Origin: UBA1234 sp964400015
Lineage (GTDB): Bacteria > Bacillota > Clostridia > TANB77 > UBA1234
Assembly (NCBI GenBank): GCA_964400015.1
Contig: CAYNRR010000007.1
Span: 1 to 64,000 of the forward strand
Length of the DNA stretch: 64,000 nucleotides
Reading direction: 5' to 3'
Each line of letters opens with the position of its first letter. Position 1 is the stretch's first letter. This document shows positions 48,820 to 57,628 of the stretch, in pieces. Under the pieces are notes generated by a model that had not been told where the DNA came from, searched no databases, and was given only the letters and a program-made list of their open reading frames with translations. The position numbers were made by a program, and so were the translations under genes.

Positions 48820-51800
48820 ATGCGTGAGGTTAAAAGCGAAAGAACTAGCAGAATGTACTTTGGCAAAATACATGATGTAATTGAAATGCCTAACCTAATA
48901 CAAGTACAAAAAGATTCTTATGAATGGTTCAAAACAAAAGGATTGAAAGAAGTTTTAACAGAATGTTCTCCAATCACAGACTATTCAGGAAAATTGATAC
49001 TTGAATTTGTAGACTATCATTTCAATGAAGAAACAAAGTATACAATTGATGAGGCAAAAGCTAGAAACACAACATATGCAACAAGATTGCAAGTGAAAGT
49101 TAGACTTATCAACAGAGAAACAGGGGAAGTAAAAGAACAAGAAATCTTTATGGGAGATTTCCCTGTAATGACTGATTATGGAACATTTATAATCAATGGT
49201 GCAGAGAGAGTTATTGTATCACAATTAGTGCGTTCACCAGGATGCTATTATGGTAGAGAATACGATAAACTTGGTAAAAAATTATACACAGCAACAATCA
49301 TGCCAAACCGTGGTGCATGGTTAGAGTTTGAAACTGACTCAAATGATATTTTCAATATTAGAATAGATAAAGCGAGAAAGTTACCAGTTACACTATTCTT
49401 AAGAGCTATGGGTATAGCAACAGACAATCAAATTATTGAATTTTTCGGAGAAGATGAAAGAATTCTTGCAACAATTGAAAAAGATCCTATAAAAACAGAA
49501 GAAGAGGCTTTAATCGAAATTTATAAGAGATTAAGACCAGGTGAAATGCCTTCTGTTGAAGCTGCAAGAAACTTACTTACAGCATTATTCTTCGATCCAA
49601 GAAGATATGATTTAACAAAAGTAGGACGTTTTAAATATAATTCAAAATTATCATTAGCAACAAGAATTGCTGGACAAATATCAGCAGAAAAAGTTGTTAA
49701 TCCAGAAACAGGAGAATTATTAGTATCAAAAGATAAGATGATTACTCCAGAAGTAGCAGAAGCTATCCAAGAATCTGGTATAAATGAAGTAAAAGTAAAA
49801 GTTGAAGACAAAATAATAAATGTAATTGGTAACGGAACTGTTTGGATCAGCAGTTATGTTGATGGTGACCTTTCAGAATTAGGAATTAAAGAAAGAGTTA
49901 ATTATGCAGTTTTAAAAGAAATTATTGAAACAACAAAACCAAAAGATTTATATAAAGCTTTAGAAGAAAATCTAGAAAGATTATTACCAAACCATATCAC
50001 AAAAGAAGATATGTTTGCATCAATTAACTATGTGAACTGTCTTGCAAACGGTATTGGTAGCATTGATGATATCGACCACTTAGGTAATAGACGTGTAAGA
50101 TGTGTTGGTGAATTATTACAAAACCAATTTAGAATTGGTATTACAAGACTTGAAAGAGTTGTTAGAGAAAGAATGGCCGTTCAAGATTTAGATGTAGTAA
50201 CACCACAATCATTGATAAACATTAAACCAGTAGTATCATCAATTAGAGAATTCTTTGGAAGCAGCCAATTATCACAATTCATGGACCAAAATAATCCACT
50301 TACAGAACTTACTCATAAGAGAAGAATTTCAGCATTAGGACCTGGTGGTTTATCAAGAGATAGAGCAAGCTTTGAAGTTAGAGATATTCACCATTCACAT
50401 TATGGTAGATTATGTCCAATAGAAAGCCCAGAAGGACCAAACGTTGGTCTTATCTGTTCACTATCTACATACTCAATAATCAACGACTATGGTTTCATTG
50501 AAACACCATATAGAATTGTAGATAAGAAAAAAGGTAGAGTTACTGAAGAAATCAGATACTTTACAGCAGAAAAAGAAGATCAATATATTGTTGCACAGGC
50601 CAATGAACCATTAGATGAAAAAGGCAACTTTATAAATTCAAAAATCAAAGTTAGATATCAAGATGAAATCATGGAAGTTAGTCCAAACGAAGTTGATTTA
50701 ATGGACGTATCTCCAAGACAACTTGTATCAGTAGCTGCAGCGTTAATTCCATTCTTAGAAAACGACGACGCAAAACGTGCACTAATGGGATCAAACATGC
50801 AACGTCAAGCTGTTCCACTAATAAAAACAGATTCTCCAATAGTAGGTACAGGTATGGAATATAGAACAGCAAAAGACTCAGGAGTTTGTGTAATAGCTAA
50901 AAATTCAGGTACAGTTCAAAAAGTAACTGCTGATAAAATTACAATAAAGACTAAAAAAGGAATAGATGAATATAATTTAATTAAATTCAAACGTTCAAAC
51001 CAAGGTACTTGCTCAAATCAAAGACCTATAGTGAAAAAAGGTGATAAAGTAGAAGCAGGTGAGATAATAAGTGACGGACCATCAACAGATAAGGGCGAAT
51101 TAGCACTTGGTAAAAATATTCTTGTTGGTTTCATGACTTGGGAAGGTTACAACTACGAGGATGCTATTCTTATAAATGAAAAATTAGTTAAGGAAGATGT
51201 ACTAACATCAATACATATAGAAGAATATGATTGTGAATGTAGAGACACAAAATTAGGACCAGAAGAAATCACAAGAGATATTCCAAACGTAGGCGATGAC
51301 GCATTAAAAGATCTAGATGATAGAGGTATTATCAGAATAGGTGCTGAAGTTAGAGCAGGAGATATTCTTGTAGGTAAAGTTACACCAAAGGGTGAAACAG
51401 AGCTTACAGCAGAAGAAAGATTATTAAGAGCAATCTTTGGTGAAAAATCAAGAGAAGTTAGAGATACTTCACTTCGTTGTCCACATGGAGAAGCTGGAAC
51501 AATCGTAGATGTAAAAATATTTACGAAAGAAAATTCAGATGAACTAGGAACAGGTGTAAATGAAGTAATTAGAGTATACATTGCTCAAAAGAGAAAAATT
51601 TCTGTTGGTGATAAGATGGCTGGTCGTCATGGTAACAAAGGTGTTATATCAAGAATATTACCAGAAGAAGATATGCCATTCTTACCAGATGGTACACCAC
51701 TACAAATCGTATTAAATCCACTAGGTGTTCCTTCACGTATGAACATAGGACAGGTACTAGAAGTACATTTAGGATATGCTGCAAAAGCACTAGGATTTAA

Positions 51801-52503
51801 AGTTGCAACACCAGTATTTGATGGTGCTAAAGATGAAGATTTTGCTGAAATGTATGAAAAAGCAGGATTACCAGCATCAGGAAAAACAATTCTATATGAT
51901 GGAAGAACTGGTGAACCATTTGATAATGAAGTAACAGTAGGTATCATGTACATGTTAAAACTACACCATTTAGTAGACGATAAGATACATGCTCGTTCAA
52001 CTGGACCATATTCATTAGTTACACAACAACCACTAGGAGGTAAAGCTCAATTTGGTGGACAAAGATTCGGTGAAATGGAAGTTTGGGCATTAGAAGCATA
52101 TGGTGCAGCTTATACACTTCAAGAAATCTTAACAATGAAATCAGACGATACTGTTGGTAGAGTAAAAACTTACGAATCAATAGTAAAAGGCGAAAATATA
52201 CCAGAACCAGGAATCCCAGAAAGCTTTAGAGTTCTTGTAAAAGAGTTACAAAGTTTAGGATTAGACATGAAATTATATAATCAAAGTGATGAAAATGAAG
52301 TTGAATTGAAAGAAGATATCGATGACGATGAAACAACAACGACAGCTCAAGTTACTCCAATTTCGGATGATGAACTTGATGGCGATATGCTTATTGAAGA
52401 TGAAGATGGAAACATCATTGAAGACGAAGAAAACGAATTTGATGAAGATTTATTTGATGAAGACGAAATCTTTGAAGACGATGACGTTTATGATGAAGAG
52501 TAA
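48820..52503 (+). CDS. rpoB: RNA polymerase beta subunit
   Basis: A 1227-residue subunit. The rifampicin region reads SSQLSQFMDQNNPLTELTHK and RRISALGPGG, i.e. the sensitive-type residues Asp, His and Ser are present. The active-site-proximal KRKISVGDKMAGRHGNKG motif and the C-terminal GGKAQFGGQRFGEMEVWAL region are present. The last 60 residues are a very acidic tail (Asp/Glu-rich) beyond the usual end, which contacts nothing known. It starts after GGGGTGA; no rplJ/rplL lies upstream. Confidence 0.98.
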   Translation: MREVKSERTSRMYFGKIHDVIEMPNLIQVQKDSYEWFKTKGLKEVLTECSPITDYSGKLILEFVDYHFNEETKYTIDEAKARNTTYATRLQVKVRLINRETGEVKEQEIFMGDFPVMTDYGTFIINGAERVIVSQLVRSPGCYYGREYDKLGKKLYTATIMPNRGAWLEFETDSNDIFNIRIDKARKLPVTLFLRAMGIATDNQIIEFFGEDERILATIEKDPIKTEEEALIEIYKRLRPGEMPSVEAARNLLTALFFDPRRYDLTKVGRFKYNSKLSLATRIAGQISAEKVVNPETGELLVSKDKMITPEVAEAIQESGINEVKVKVEDKIINVIGNGTVWISSYVDGDLSELGIKERVNYAVLKEIIETTKPKDLYKALEENLERLLPNHITKEDMFASINYVNCLANGIGSIDDIDHLGNRRVRCVGELLQNQFRIGITRLERVVRERMAVQDLDVVTPQSLINIKPVVSSIREFFGSSQLSQFMDQNNPLTELTHKRRISALGPGGLSRDRASFEVRDIHHSHYGRLCPIESPEGPNVGLICSLSTYSIINDYGFIETPYRIVDKKKGRVTEEIRYFTAEKEDQYIVAQANEPLDEKGNFINSKIKVRYQDEIMEVSPNEVDLMDVSPRQLVSVAAALIPFLENDDAKRALMGSNMQRQAVPLIKTDSPIVGTGMEYRTAKDSGVCVIAKNSGTVQKVTADKITIKTKKGIDEYNLIKFKRSNQGTCSNQRPIVKKGDKVEAGEIISDGPSTDKGELALGKNILVGFMTWEGYNYEDAILINEKLVKEDVLTSIHIEEYDCECRDTKLGPEEITRDIPNVGDDALKDLDDRGIIRIGAEVRAGDILVGKVTPKGETELTAEERLLRAIFGEKSREVRDTSLRCPHGEAGTIVDVKIFTKENSDELGTGVNEVIRVYIAQKRKISVGDKMAGRHGNKGVISRILPEEDMPFLPDGTPLQIVLNPLGVPSRMNIGQVLEVHLGYAAKALGFKVATPVFDGAKDEDFAEMYEKAGLPASGKTILYDGRTGEPFDNEVTVGIMYMLKLHHLVDDKIHARSTGPYSLVTQQPLGGKAQFGGQRFGEMEVWALEAYGAAYTLQEILTMKSDDTVGRVKTYESIVKGENIPEPGIPESFRVLVKELQSLGLDMKLYNQSDENEVELKEDIDDDETTTTAQVTPISDDELDGDMLIEDEDGNIIEDEENEFDEDLFDEDEIFEDDDVYDEE

Positions 52504-52552
52504 TTCTTAAAATTCAAATTTAAAAGATTGTATAATAGGAAGGAGTATAAAA

Positions 52553-55500
52553 ATGGTTGATTTAGAAGTATTTGACCGTATTAGAATAGGACTTGCATCT
52601 CCAGATAAAATTAGAGAATGGTCGAAAGGCGAAGTTAAAAAACCAGAAACTATAAATTACAGAACTTTAAAACCAGAACGTGATGGATTATTCTGTGAAA
52701 GAATATTCGGACCTACAAAAGATTGGGAATGTCATTGTGGAAAATATAAAAGAGCTAGATATAAAGGAATTATTTGCGACAGATGTGGCGTAGAAGTAAC
52801 AAAGGCAAAAGTAAGAAGAGAGAGAATGGGGCACATAGAATTAGCTGCCCCAGTATCTCACATTTGGTATTTCAAAGGAATTCCAAGTAGAATTGGTTTG
52901 ATGTTAGACATTACACCAAAAGCACTTGAAAGAGTACTATATTTTGCTGCATATATCGTTGCAGATGCTGGAAATACTTCTCTTGTAAAAGGACAAGTGC
53001 TTTCAGAAAAAGAATATAGAGAATACGTAGAAAAATATGGTGAAAAGTCATTTAGAGTAGGTATGGGAGCTGAAATAATAAAAGAAATGCTACAAGAAAT
53101 TGATGTTGAGAAACTTGCAGCTGATCTTAGAAAAGACTTAGAAAAATCATCTGGACAAAAGAAAGCTAAAATAATTAAAAGACTTGAAACAGTTGATAGT
53201 TTTAGACTTTCTGGAAATAAACCAGAATGGATGATTTTAGATGTTCTTCCAGTAATACCTCCAGATTTAAGACCAATGGTACAATTAGATGGTGGTAGAT
53301 TTGCAACATCTGATTTGAACGATTTATATAGAAGAATTATCAATAGAAATAACAGATTAAAGAGATTATTAGAACTTGGAGCACCAGACATCATCGTAAG
53401 AAACGAAAAAAGAATGCTACAAGAAGCAGTAGATAGCTTAATAGATAATGGTAGAAGAGGTAGACCTGTAACAGGACCTGGTAACAGAGCGTTAAAATCT
53501 TTATCAGACCTATTAAAAGGTAAACAAGGTAGATTTAGACAAAACCTACTTGGTAAACGTGTTGACTATTCAGGACGTTCTGTTATCGTAGTAGGACCAG
53601 AACTAAAACTATATCAATGTGGTCTTCCAAAAGAAATGGCAATTGAATTATTCAAACCTTTCGTAATGAAAGAACTAGTTTCAAGAGGAATTGCACACAA
53701 TATTAAAAATGCTAAGAGAATGGTAGAAAGATTAAAGCCAGAAGTATGGGATGTACTAGAATATGTAATTAAAGATCATCCAGTTATGCTTAACCGTGCT
53801 CCAACACTTCACAGATTAGGTATTCAAGCGTTTGAACCAGTACTAATAGAAGGTAGAGCTATAAAACTACATCCATTAGTTTGTACAGCATTCAACGCTG
53901 ACTTCGACGGAGACCAAATGGCTGTCCATCTACCACTTACACCAGAAGCACAAGCAGAAGCAAGATACTTAATGCTATCAGCTAACAACCTATTAAAACC
54001 TCAAGATGGTAAACCAGTTACAGTACCAACTCAAGATATGATCCTTGGTGCTTACTATTTAACAATCGAAAAAGATGGCGATAAAGGTGAAGGTATGATC
54101 TTCAAAGACAAAGATGAAGCTATGATGGCATACCAAGATGGCGTAATTTCTATACATGCTAAAATAAAAGTTAGAATGTTTAAAGAAATTGATGGAGAAA
54201 TGAAATCTAAGATTATCACAACAACAATAGGAAAGATAATCTACAACGAAGTAATTCCACAAGACTTAGGACTTGTAGATAGATCAGATCCATCAAAAGA
54301 ATTTGACTTAGAAGTTGATTTCCCAGTTACAAAGAAAACAATCAAGAAAATTATTTCTGCATCAATTAAAGTACACGGAATAAGTGATACTGCAGAACTT
54401 CTAGATAATATAAAAGCATTAGGATACAAATATTCAACAAAAGGTGCTATAACAGTTTCTATTTCAGACGTTATAATTCCAGCTGAAAAGAAAGAAATTC
54501 TAGCAGCTTCTGAAGAAAAAGTAGACCAAATTACAAAACAATATAAGAGAGGTTTAATATCTGACGAAGAAAGATATAACTCTGTAATTAAAGTTTGGGA
54601 TAAAGCTACAAACGATATTACAGATGCCATGATTGCAAACTTCACAGAAGAAAACCCAATATACATGATGGCTACATCTGGAGCACGTGGTGATATGAAA
54701 CAGATTAGACAATTAGCAGGTATGAGAGGTCTTATGGCCGATACTGCTGGTAGAACAATCGAAATTCCTATCAGATCATGCTTTAGAGAAGGTATGGACG
54801 TTCTAGAATATTTCGTATCAGCCCATGGTGCGAGAAAAGGTCTTGTTGATACAGCGCTTCGTACAGCTGACTCTGGTTACCTAACAAGAAGACTTGTTGA
54901 CGTATCACAAGAAATCATAGTAAGAGAAGACGACTGTGGAACAACAGACGGAATGTGGGTAGAAGATATTAAGAATGCTTCAGAACTAATTGAAGGTCTA
55001 GCAGAAAGACTTTCAGGTAGATTTGCTGCTGAAGATATCGTTCATCCAGAAACAGGTGAAGTTCTAGTAGAAAGAAATACAATGATTACTGAAAAAATGG
55101 CATCAGCCATAGTTGCAGCAGGTATTACAAAAGCTAAGGTAAGAACAATTCTTACATGTAGAGCAAAACGTGGTATCTGTGCAAAATGTTACGGTAATGA
55201 CTTAGCAGGTAGACAAGTTGTTAACATCGGTGAAGCTGTTGGTATTATAGCTGCTCAATCAATTGGTGAGCCAGGTACACAGCTTACAATGAGAACGTTC
55301 CACATGGGTGGTCTTGCTGGTGGAGACATCACACAAGGTCTTCCTAGAGTTGAAGAATTATTTGAAGCTAGAAAACCAAAGGGACTTGCTATTATATCTG
55401 ACATTGCAGGTAAAGTAACAATTAGTGATACAAAGAAGAAGAGAGAAGCTATTATAACAAATAGCGAAGAATCAAAATCATATTTGATTCCATTCGGTTC

Positions 55501-56110
55501 AAGACTTGTAGTACATGATGGAGATGAAATTGAAGCTGGTGATGAAATCACAGAAGGTTCAATTTATCCACAAGATATAATGAGAATTAAAGGTGCAGAA
55601 GGCGTTCAAAGATATATTGTACACGAAGTTCAAAAAGTTTATCGTAGCCAAGGTGTTGACATCAACGATAGACACATTGAAGCAATTATCAGACAAATGC
55701 TTAGAAAAGTTAAAGTTGAAGATCCAGGAGATACAAATTTACTTCCAGGAACAATGGTTGATTTACTAGCATTTGAAGAAGAAAATGAAAAAGCAAAAGA
55801 AGCAGGATTAAGACCTGCAGAAGGCAAGAGAATTTTATTAGGTATCACAAAAGCTTCATTAGCAACAGATTCATTCTTGTCAGCAGCATCATTCCAAGAA
55901 ACAACAAGGGTTCTTACAGAAGCTGCGATAAAAGGTAAAGTTGACCCACTAGTTGGATTAAAAGAAAATGTTATCATCGGTAAGTTAATACCAGCTGGAA
56001 CAGGATTGATGAAATATAGAGAAATGCAACCAGTAGATGCTGAAACAGGAGTTCCAACATCAACAACGGTACCAGAAAAAATAGACGAAACTGAAGAGGT
56101 TGTAGGTTAA
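52553..56110 (+). CDS. rpoC: RNA polymerase beta' subunit
   Basis: A 1185-residue subunit. The N-terminal zinc site is CHCGKYKRARYKGIICDRCG. The catalytic NADFDGDQMAVH motif carries the three Asp that hold magnesium, and the second zinc site has CRAKRGICAKCYG. The bridge/trigger region has GEPGTQLTMRTFHMGG. GGAAGGAG precedes the ATG. It is co-transcribed with rpoB (49-base gap) and ends at a terminator. Confidence 0.98.
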   Translation: MVDLEVFDRIRIGLASPDKIREWSKGEVKKPETINYRTLKPERDGLFCERIFGPTKDWECHCGKYKRARYKGIICDRCGVEVTKAKVRRERMGHIELAAPVSHIWYFKGIPSRIGLMLDITPKALERVLYFAAYIVADAGNTSLVKGQVLSEKEYREYVEKYGEKSFRVGMGAEIIKEMLQEIDVEKLAADLRKDLEKSSGQKKAKIIKRLETVDSFRLSGNKPEWMILDVLPVIPPDLRPMVQLDGGRFATSDLNDLYRRIINRNNRLKRLLELGAPDIIVRNEKRMLQEAVDSLIDNGRRGRPVTGPGNRALKSLSDLLKGKQGRFRQNLLGKRVDYSGRSVIVVGPELKLYQCGLPKEMAIELFKPFVMKELVSRGIAHNIKNAKRMVERLKPEVWDVLEYVIKDHPVMLNRAPTLHRLGIQAFEPVLIEGRAIKLHPLVCTAFNADFDGDQMAVHLPLTPEAQAEARYLMLSANNLLKPQDGKPVTVPTQDMILGAYYLTIEKDGDKGEGMIFKDKDEAMMAYQDGVISIHAKIKVRMFKEIDGEMKSKIITTTIGKIIYNEVIPQDLGLVDRSDPSKEFDLEVDFPVTKKTIKKIISASIKVHGISDTAELLDNIKALGYKYSTKGAITVSISDVIIPAEKKEILAASEEKVDQITKQYKRGLISDEERYNSVIKVWDKATNDITDAMIANFTEENPIYMMATSGARGDMKQIRQLAGMRGLMADTAGRTIEIPIRSCFREGMDVLEYFVSAHGARKGLVDTALRTADSGYLTRRLVDVSQEIIVREDDCGTTDGMWVEDIKNASELIEGLAERLSGRFAAEDIVHPETGEVLVERNTMITEKMASAIVAAGITKAKVRTILTCRAKRGICAKCYGNDLAGRQVVNIGEAVGIIAAQSIGEPGTQLTMRTFHMGGLAGGDITQGLPRVEELFEARKPKGLAIISDIAGKVTISDTKKKREAIITNSEESKSYLIPFGSRLVVHDGDEIEAGDEITEGSIYPQDIMRIKGAEGVQRYIVHEVQKVYRSQGVDINDRHIEAIIRQMLRKVKVEDPGDTNLLPGTMVDLLAFEEENEKAKEAGLRPAEGKRILLGITKASLATDSFLSAASFQETTRVLTEAAIKGKVDPLVGLKENVIIGKLIPAGTGLMKYREMQPVDAETGVPTSTTVPEKIDETEEVVG

Positions 56111-56115
56111 AAGTG

Positions 56116-56144
56116 AAAGCGAGCTAAAAAAGCTCGCTTTTTTT
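56116..56144 (+). terminator. Terminator of rpoBC
   Basis: Perfect 10-bp stem AAAGCGAGCT/AGCTCGCTTT (56116-56125 with 56131-56140) and a T-run. Confidence 0.95.
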
Positions 56145-56155
56145 ATAGTAAGTTT

Positions 56156-56184
56156 TTGACATAATTTACATAATGTGCTAAAAT
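56156..56184 (+). promoter_or_regulatory. Promoter of the small-protein pair
   Basis: TTGACA (56156-56161), 17-base spacer, TAAAAT (56179-56184), just downstream of the rpoC terminator. Confidence 0.75.
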
Positions 56185-56246
56185 ATATTCGGTAGCATAC
56201 GTTATAAATAATCTCTGTAAAAAAATAATTTTGGAGGTATTTGAAA

Positions 56247-56561
56247 GTGTTGTACGGAACAAATGAAATCGTAATCCCTAGTGCAGAAGTGTATGGTTTT
56301 ACTTTGTCAGTTCCCCAAGAAATATCCGAAGTGTTTGTAGAAGGAAAAAGTATTCATGAAATCGAGGAAAACGTAAGCAAAATTCAAACCAATTCCATGG
56401 AAAGCTTTAGCATTACTCAAATAAAAAAAGCATTGAAGTGTGCTATATCATGTGAAGGATTTTTGAAAGATATTTACGAAAACGATGGATTCGTAAAAAT
56501 CAATTTGAGTTTCCCAAATGTATCGAGAATGTGGAACTTCGCAATCCAATTTGTATCATAA
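56247..56561 (+). CDS. Small protein of unknown function
   Basis: A 104-residue soluble protein with a GTG start at 56247, nine bases after TTGGAGG (the TTG at 56241 is too close). The N-terminal strand region (GTNEIVIPSAEVYGFTLSVP) and a central helix rich in Glu/Lys (EISEVFVEGKSIHEIEENV) are visible. There is no TM or known motif. The following gene starts 12 bases later, so they form a two-gene unit. Confidence 0.6.
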   Translation: MLYGTNEIVIPSAEVYGFTLSVPQEISEVFVEGKSIHEIEENVSKIQTNSMESFSITQIKKALKCAISCEGFLKDIYENDGFVKINLSFPNVSRMWNFAIQFVS

Positions 56562-56573
56562 AAGAGGAGAAAA

Positions 56574-56864
56574 ATGCACAAGATTGATAAAGAATGGCGA
56601 ATAAGCATACCTGAAGGCCTTGCAAAGATTGCATATGGCAAAAGTGAAATCGAATTAGTATGGGCACAAATTGAAGACAATGTATATTGTCTTATCCCAT
56701 TAGAAGAAATTTCTCAATATGACGAGCTGAAATTTGTTACCGGTCCGATTAAATTCACTGAAGGTAAAAGAATTTTCATTCCAAGCTGTATTCGTAGAGA
56801 ATTTCCAAAATCTAAAATGGTTCAGATTTATATGAAAGCGAAAAAGCTATATATTGAATTTTAA
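56574..56864 (+). CDS. Small protein with AbrB/MraZ-like repeats (tentative)
   Basis: A 96-residue protein with two similar segments, KEWRISIPEGLAKIAYGKSE at about 6-25 and GKRIFIPSCIRREFPKSK at about 63-80. Each resembles the strand-helix hairpin of SpoVT-AbrB/MraZ domains (xxRIxIPxxLR). The match is by eye only; it would place the protein among DNA-binding swapped-hairpin barrels. It is co-transcribed with the preceding small gene. Confidence 0.5.
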   Translation: MHKIDKEWRISIPEGLAKIAYGKSEIELVWAQIEDNVYCLIPLEEISQYDELKFVTGPIKFTEGKRIFIPSCIRREFPKSKMVQIYMKAKKLYIEF

Positions 56865-56870
56865 AAAAAG

Positions 56871-56911
56871 AAAAGTGTTAGAGAGTTTAATTACTCGCTA
56901 ACACTTTTTTT
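56871..56911. terminator. Bidirectional terminator after the small-protein pair
   Basis: 11-bp stem AAAAGTGTTAG/CTAACACTTTT (56871-56881 with 56898-56908). It overlaps the last codons of the convergent gene. Confidence 0.85.
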
Positions 56912-57441
56912 GCTTCTTTTCCGCACCATTCTTTTAATTCGCCCTTATAAATAATTTCTGAATTATTTAATAAAGAAAATTGGTAAGGTCTCATTTTTTC
57001 TAACGTGTTTGGAATTTCAATTCCAGCTTCTTCTAAAACGTGTCCTACAAACTCACTACAGAAGAAACTATATTCATGATCACATGTAAAACTTGTTTTT
57101 GCTAAAACTAAATTAGGAATATCATATTTATATTTACTAGAATTTTTTACAAAATGCTCAATAGTATTTGAAATGACTTCATATTGTTCGTCAGTTACTT
57201 CTCTTTTAATAATCATGCAAGGAACATTCTTAAATCTTCCAAATACATGAGTGAATGCATTTTCTATAATAAAGCCTCCAATGAATGGATTATAAGGTCT
57301 AAGTCGACCAAATGAATAAAATTTATCAAAACTTTCATCTAAACAAATTGAAGCATGATTATATGCTTCTGAAGTTGCTATTTTAAGTATTCTAGATAGA
57401 ATAGTACCTGATTGTGTAAGAACTATGTATATGTTTTTCAT
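56887..57441 (-). CDS. Permuted NlpC/P60 (YiiX-like) superfamily protein
   Basis: A 184-residue protein with the circularly permuted papain-like pattern: His29 in YNHASICLD precedes Cys128 in FFCSEFVGHVL, the order seen in YaeF/YiiX-type proteins. The family may act as lipid- or peptide-modifying amidases. There is no signal peptide, so it is cytoplasmic. The start at 57441 is followed by MKNIYIVLTQ, and a GGGAGGC-type site lies upstream. It is a single gene. Confidence 0.75.
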   Translation of the reverse strand: MKNIYIVLTQSGTILSRILKIATSEAYNHASICLDESFDKFYSFGRLRPYNPFIGGFIIENAFTHVFGRFKNVPCMIIKREVTDEQYEVISNTIEHFVKNSSKYKYDIPNLVLAKTSFTCDHEYSFFCSEFVGHVLEEAGIEIPNTLEKMRPYQFSLLNNSEIIYKGELKEWCGKEAKKVLASN

Positions 57442-57628
57442 TTATAAGCCTCCCGTCTGATTAAAATTATAGCATATTTATCTAATTGCGTAAACTTAAT
57501 GCAAAATAAAATCGATAGATTGAAAAAAAGGCGAACTTGTGTTAGAATTTTTCTGTAGGCGTGGCTATAAAAAGCCTGAAAAATGGGAATATATTCATAT
57601 ATACTCTTAAAATGTTAAGGGGGATAAA

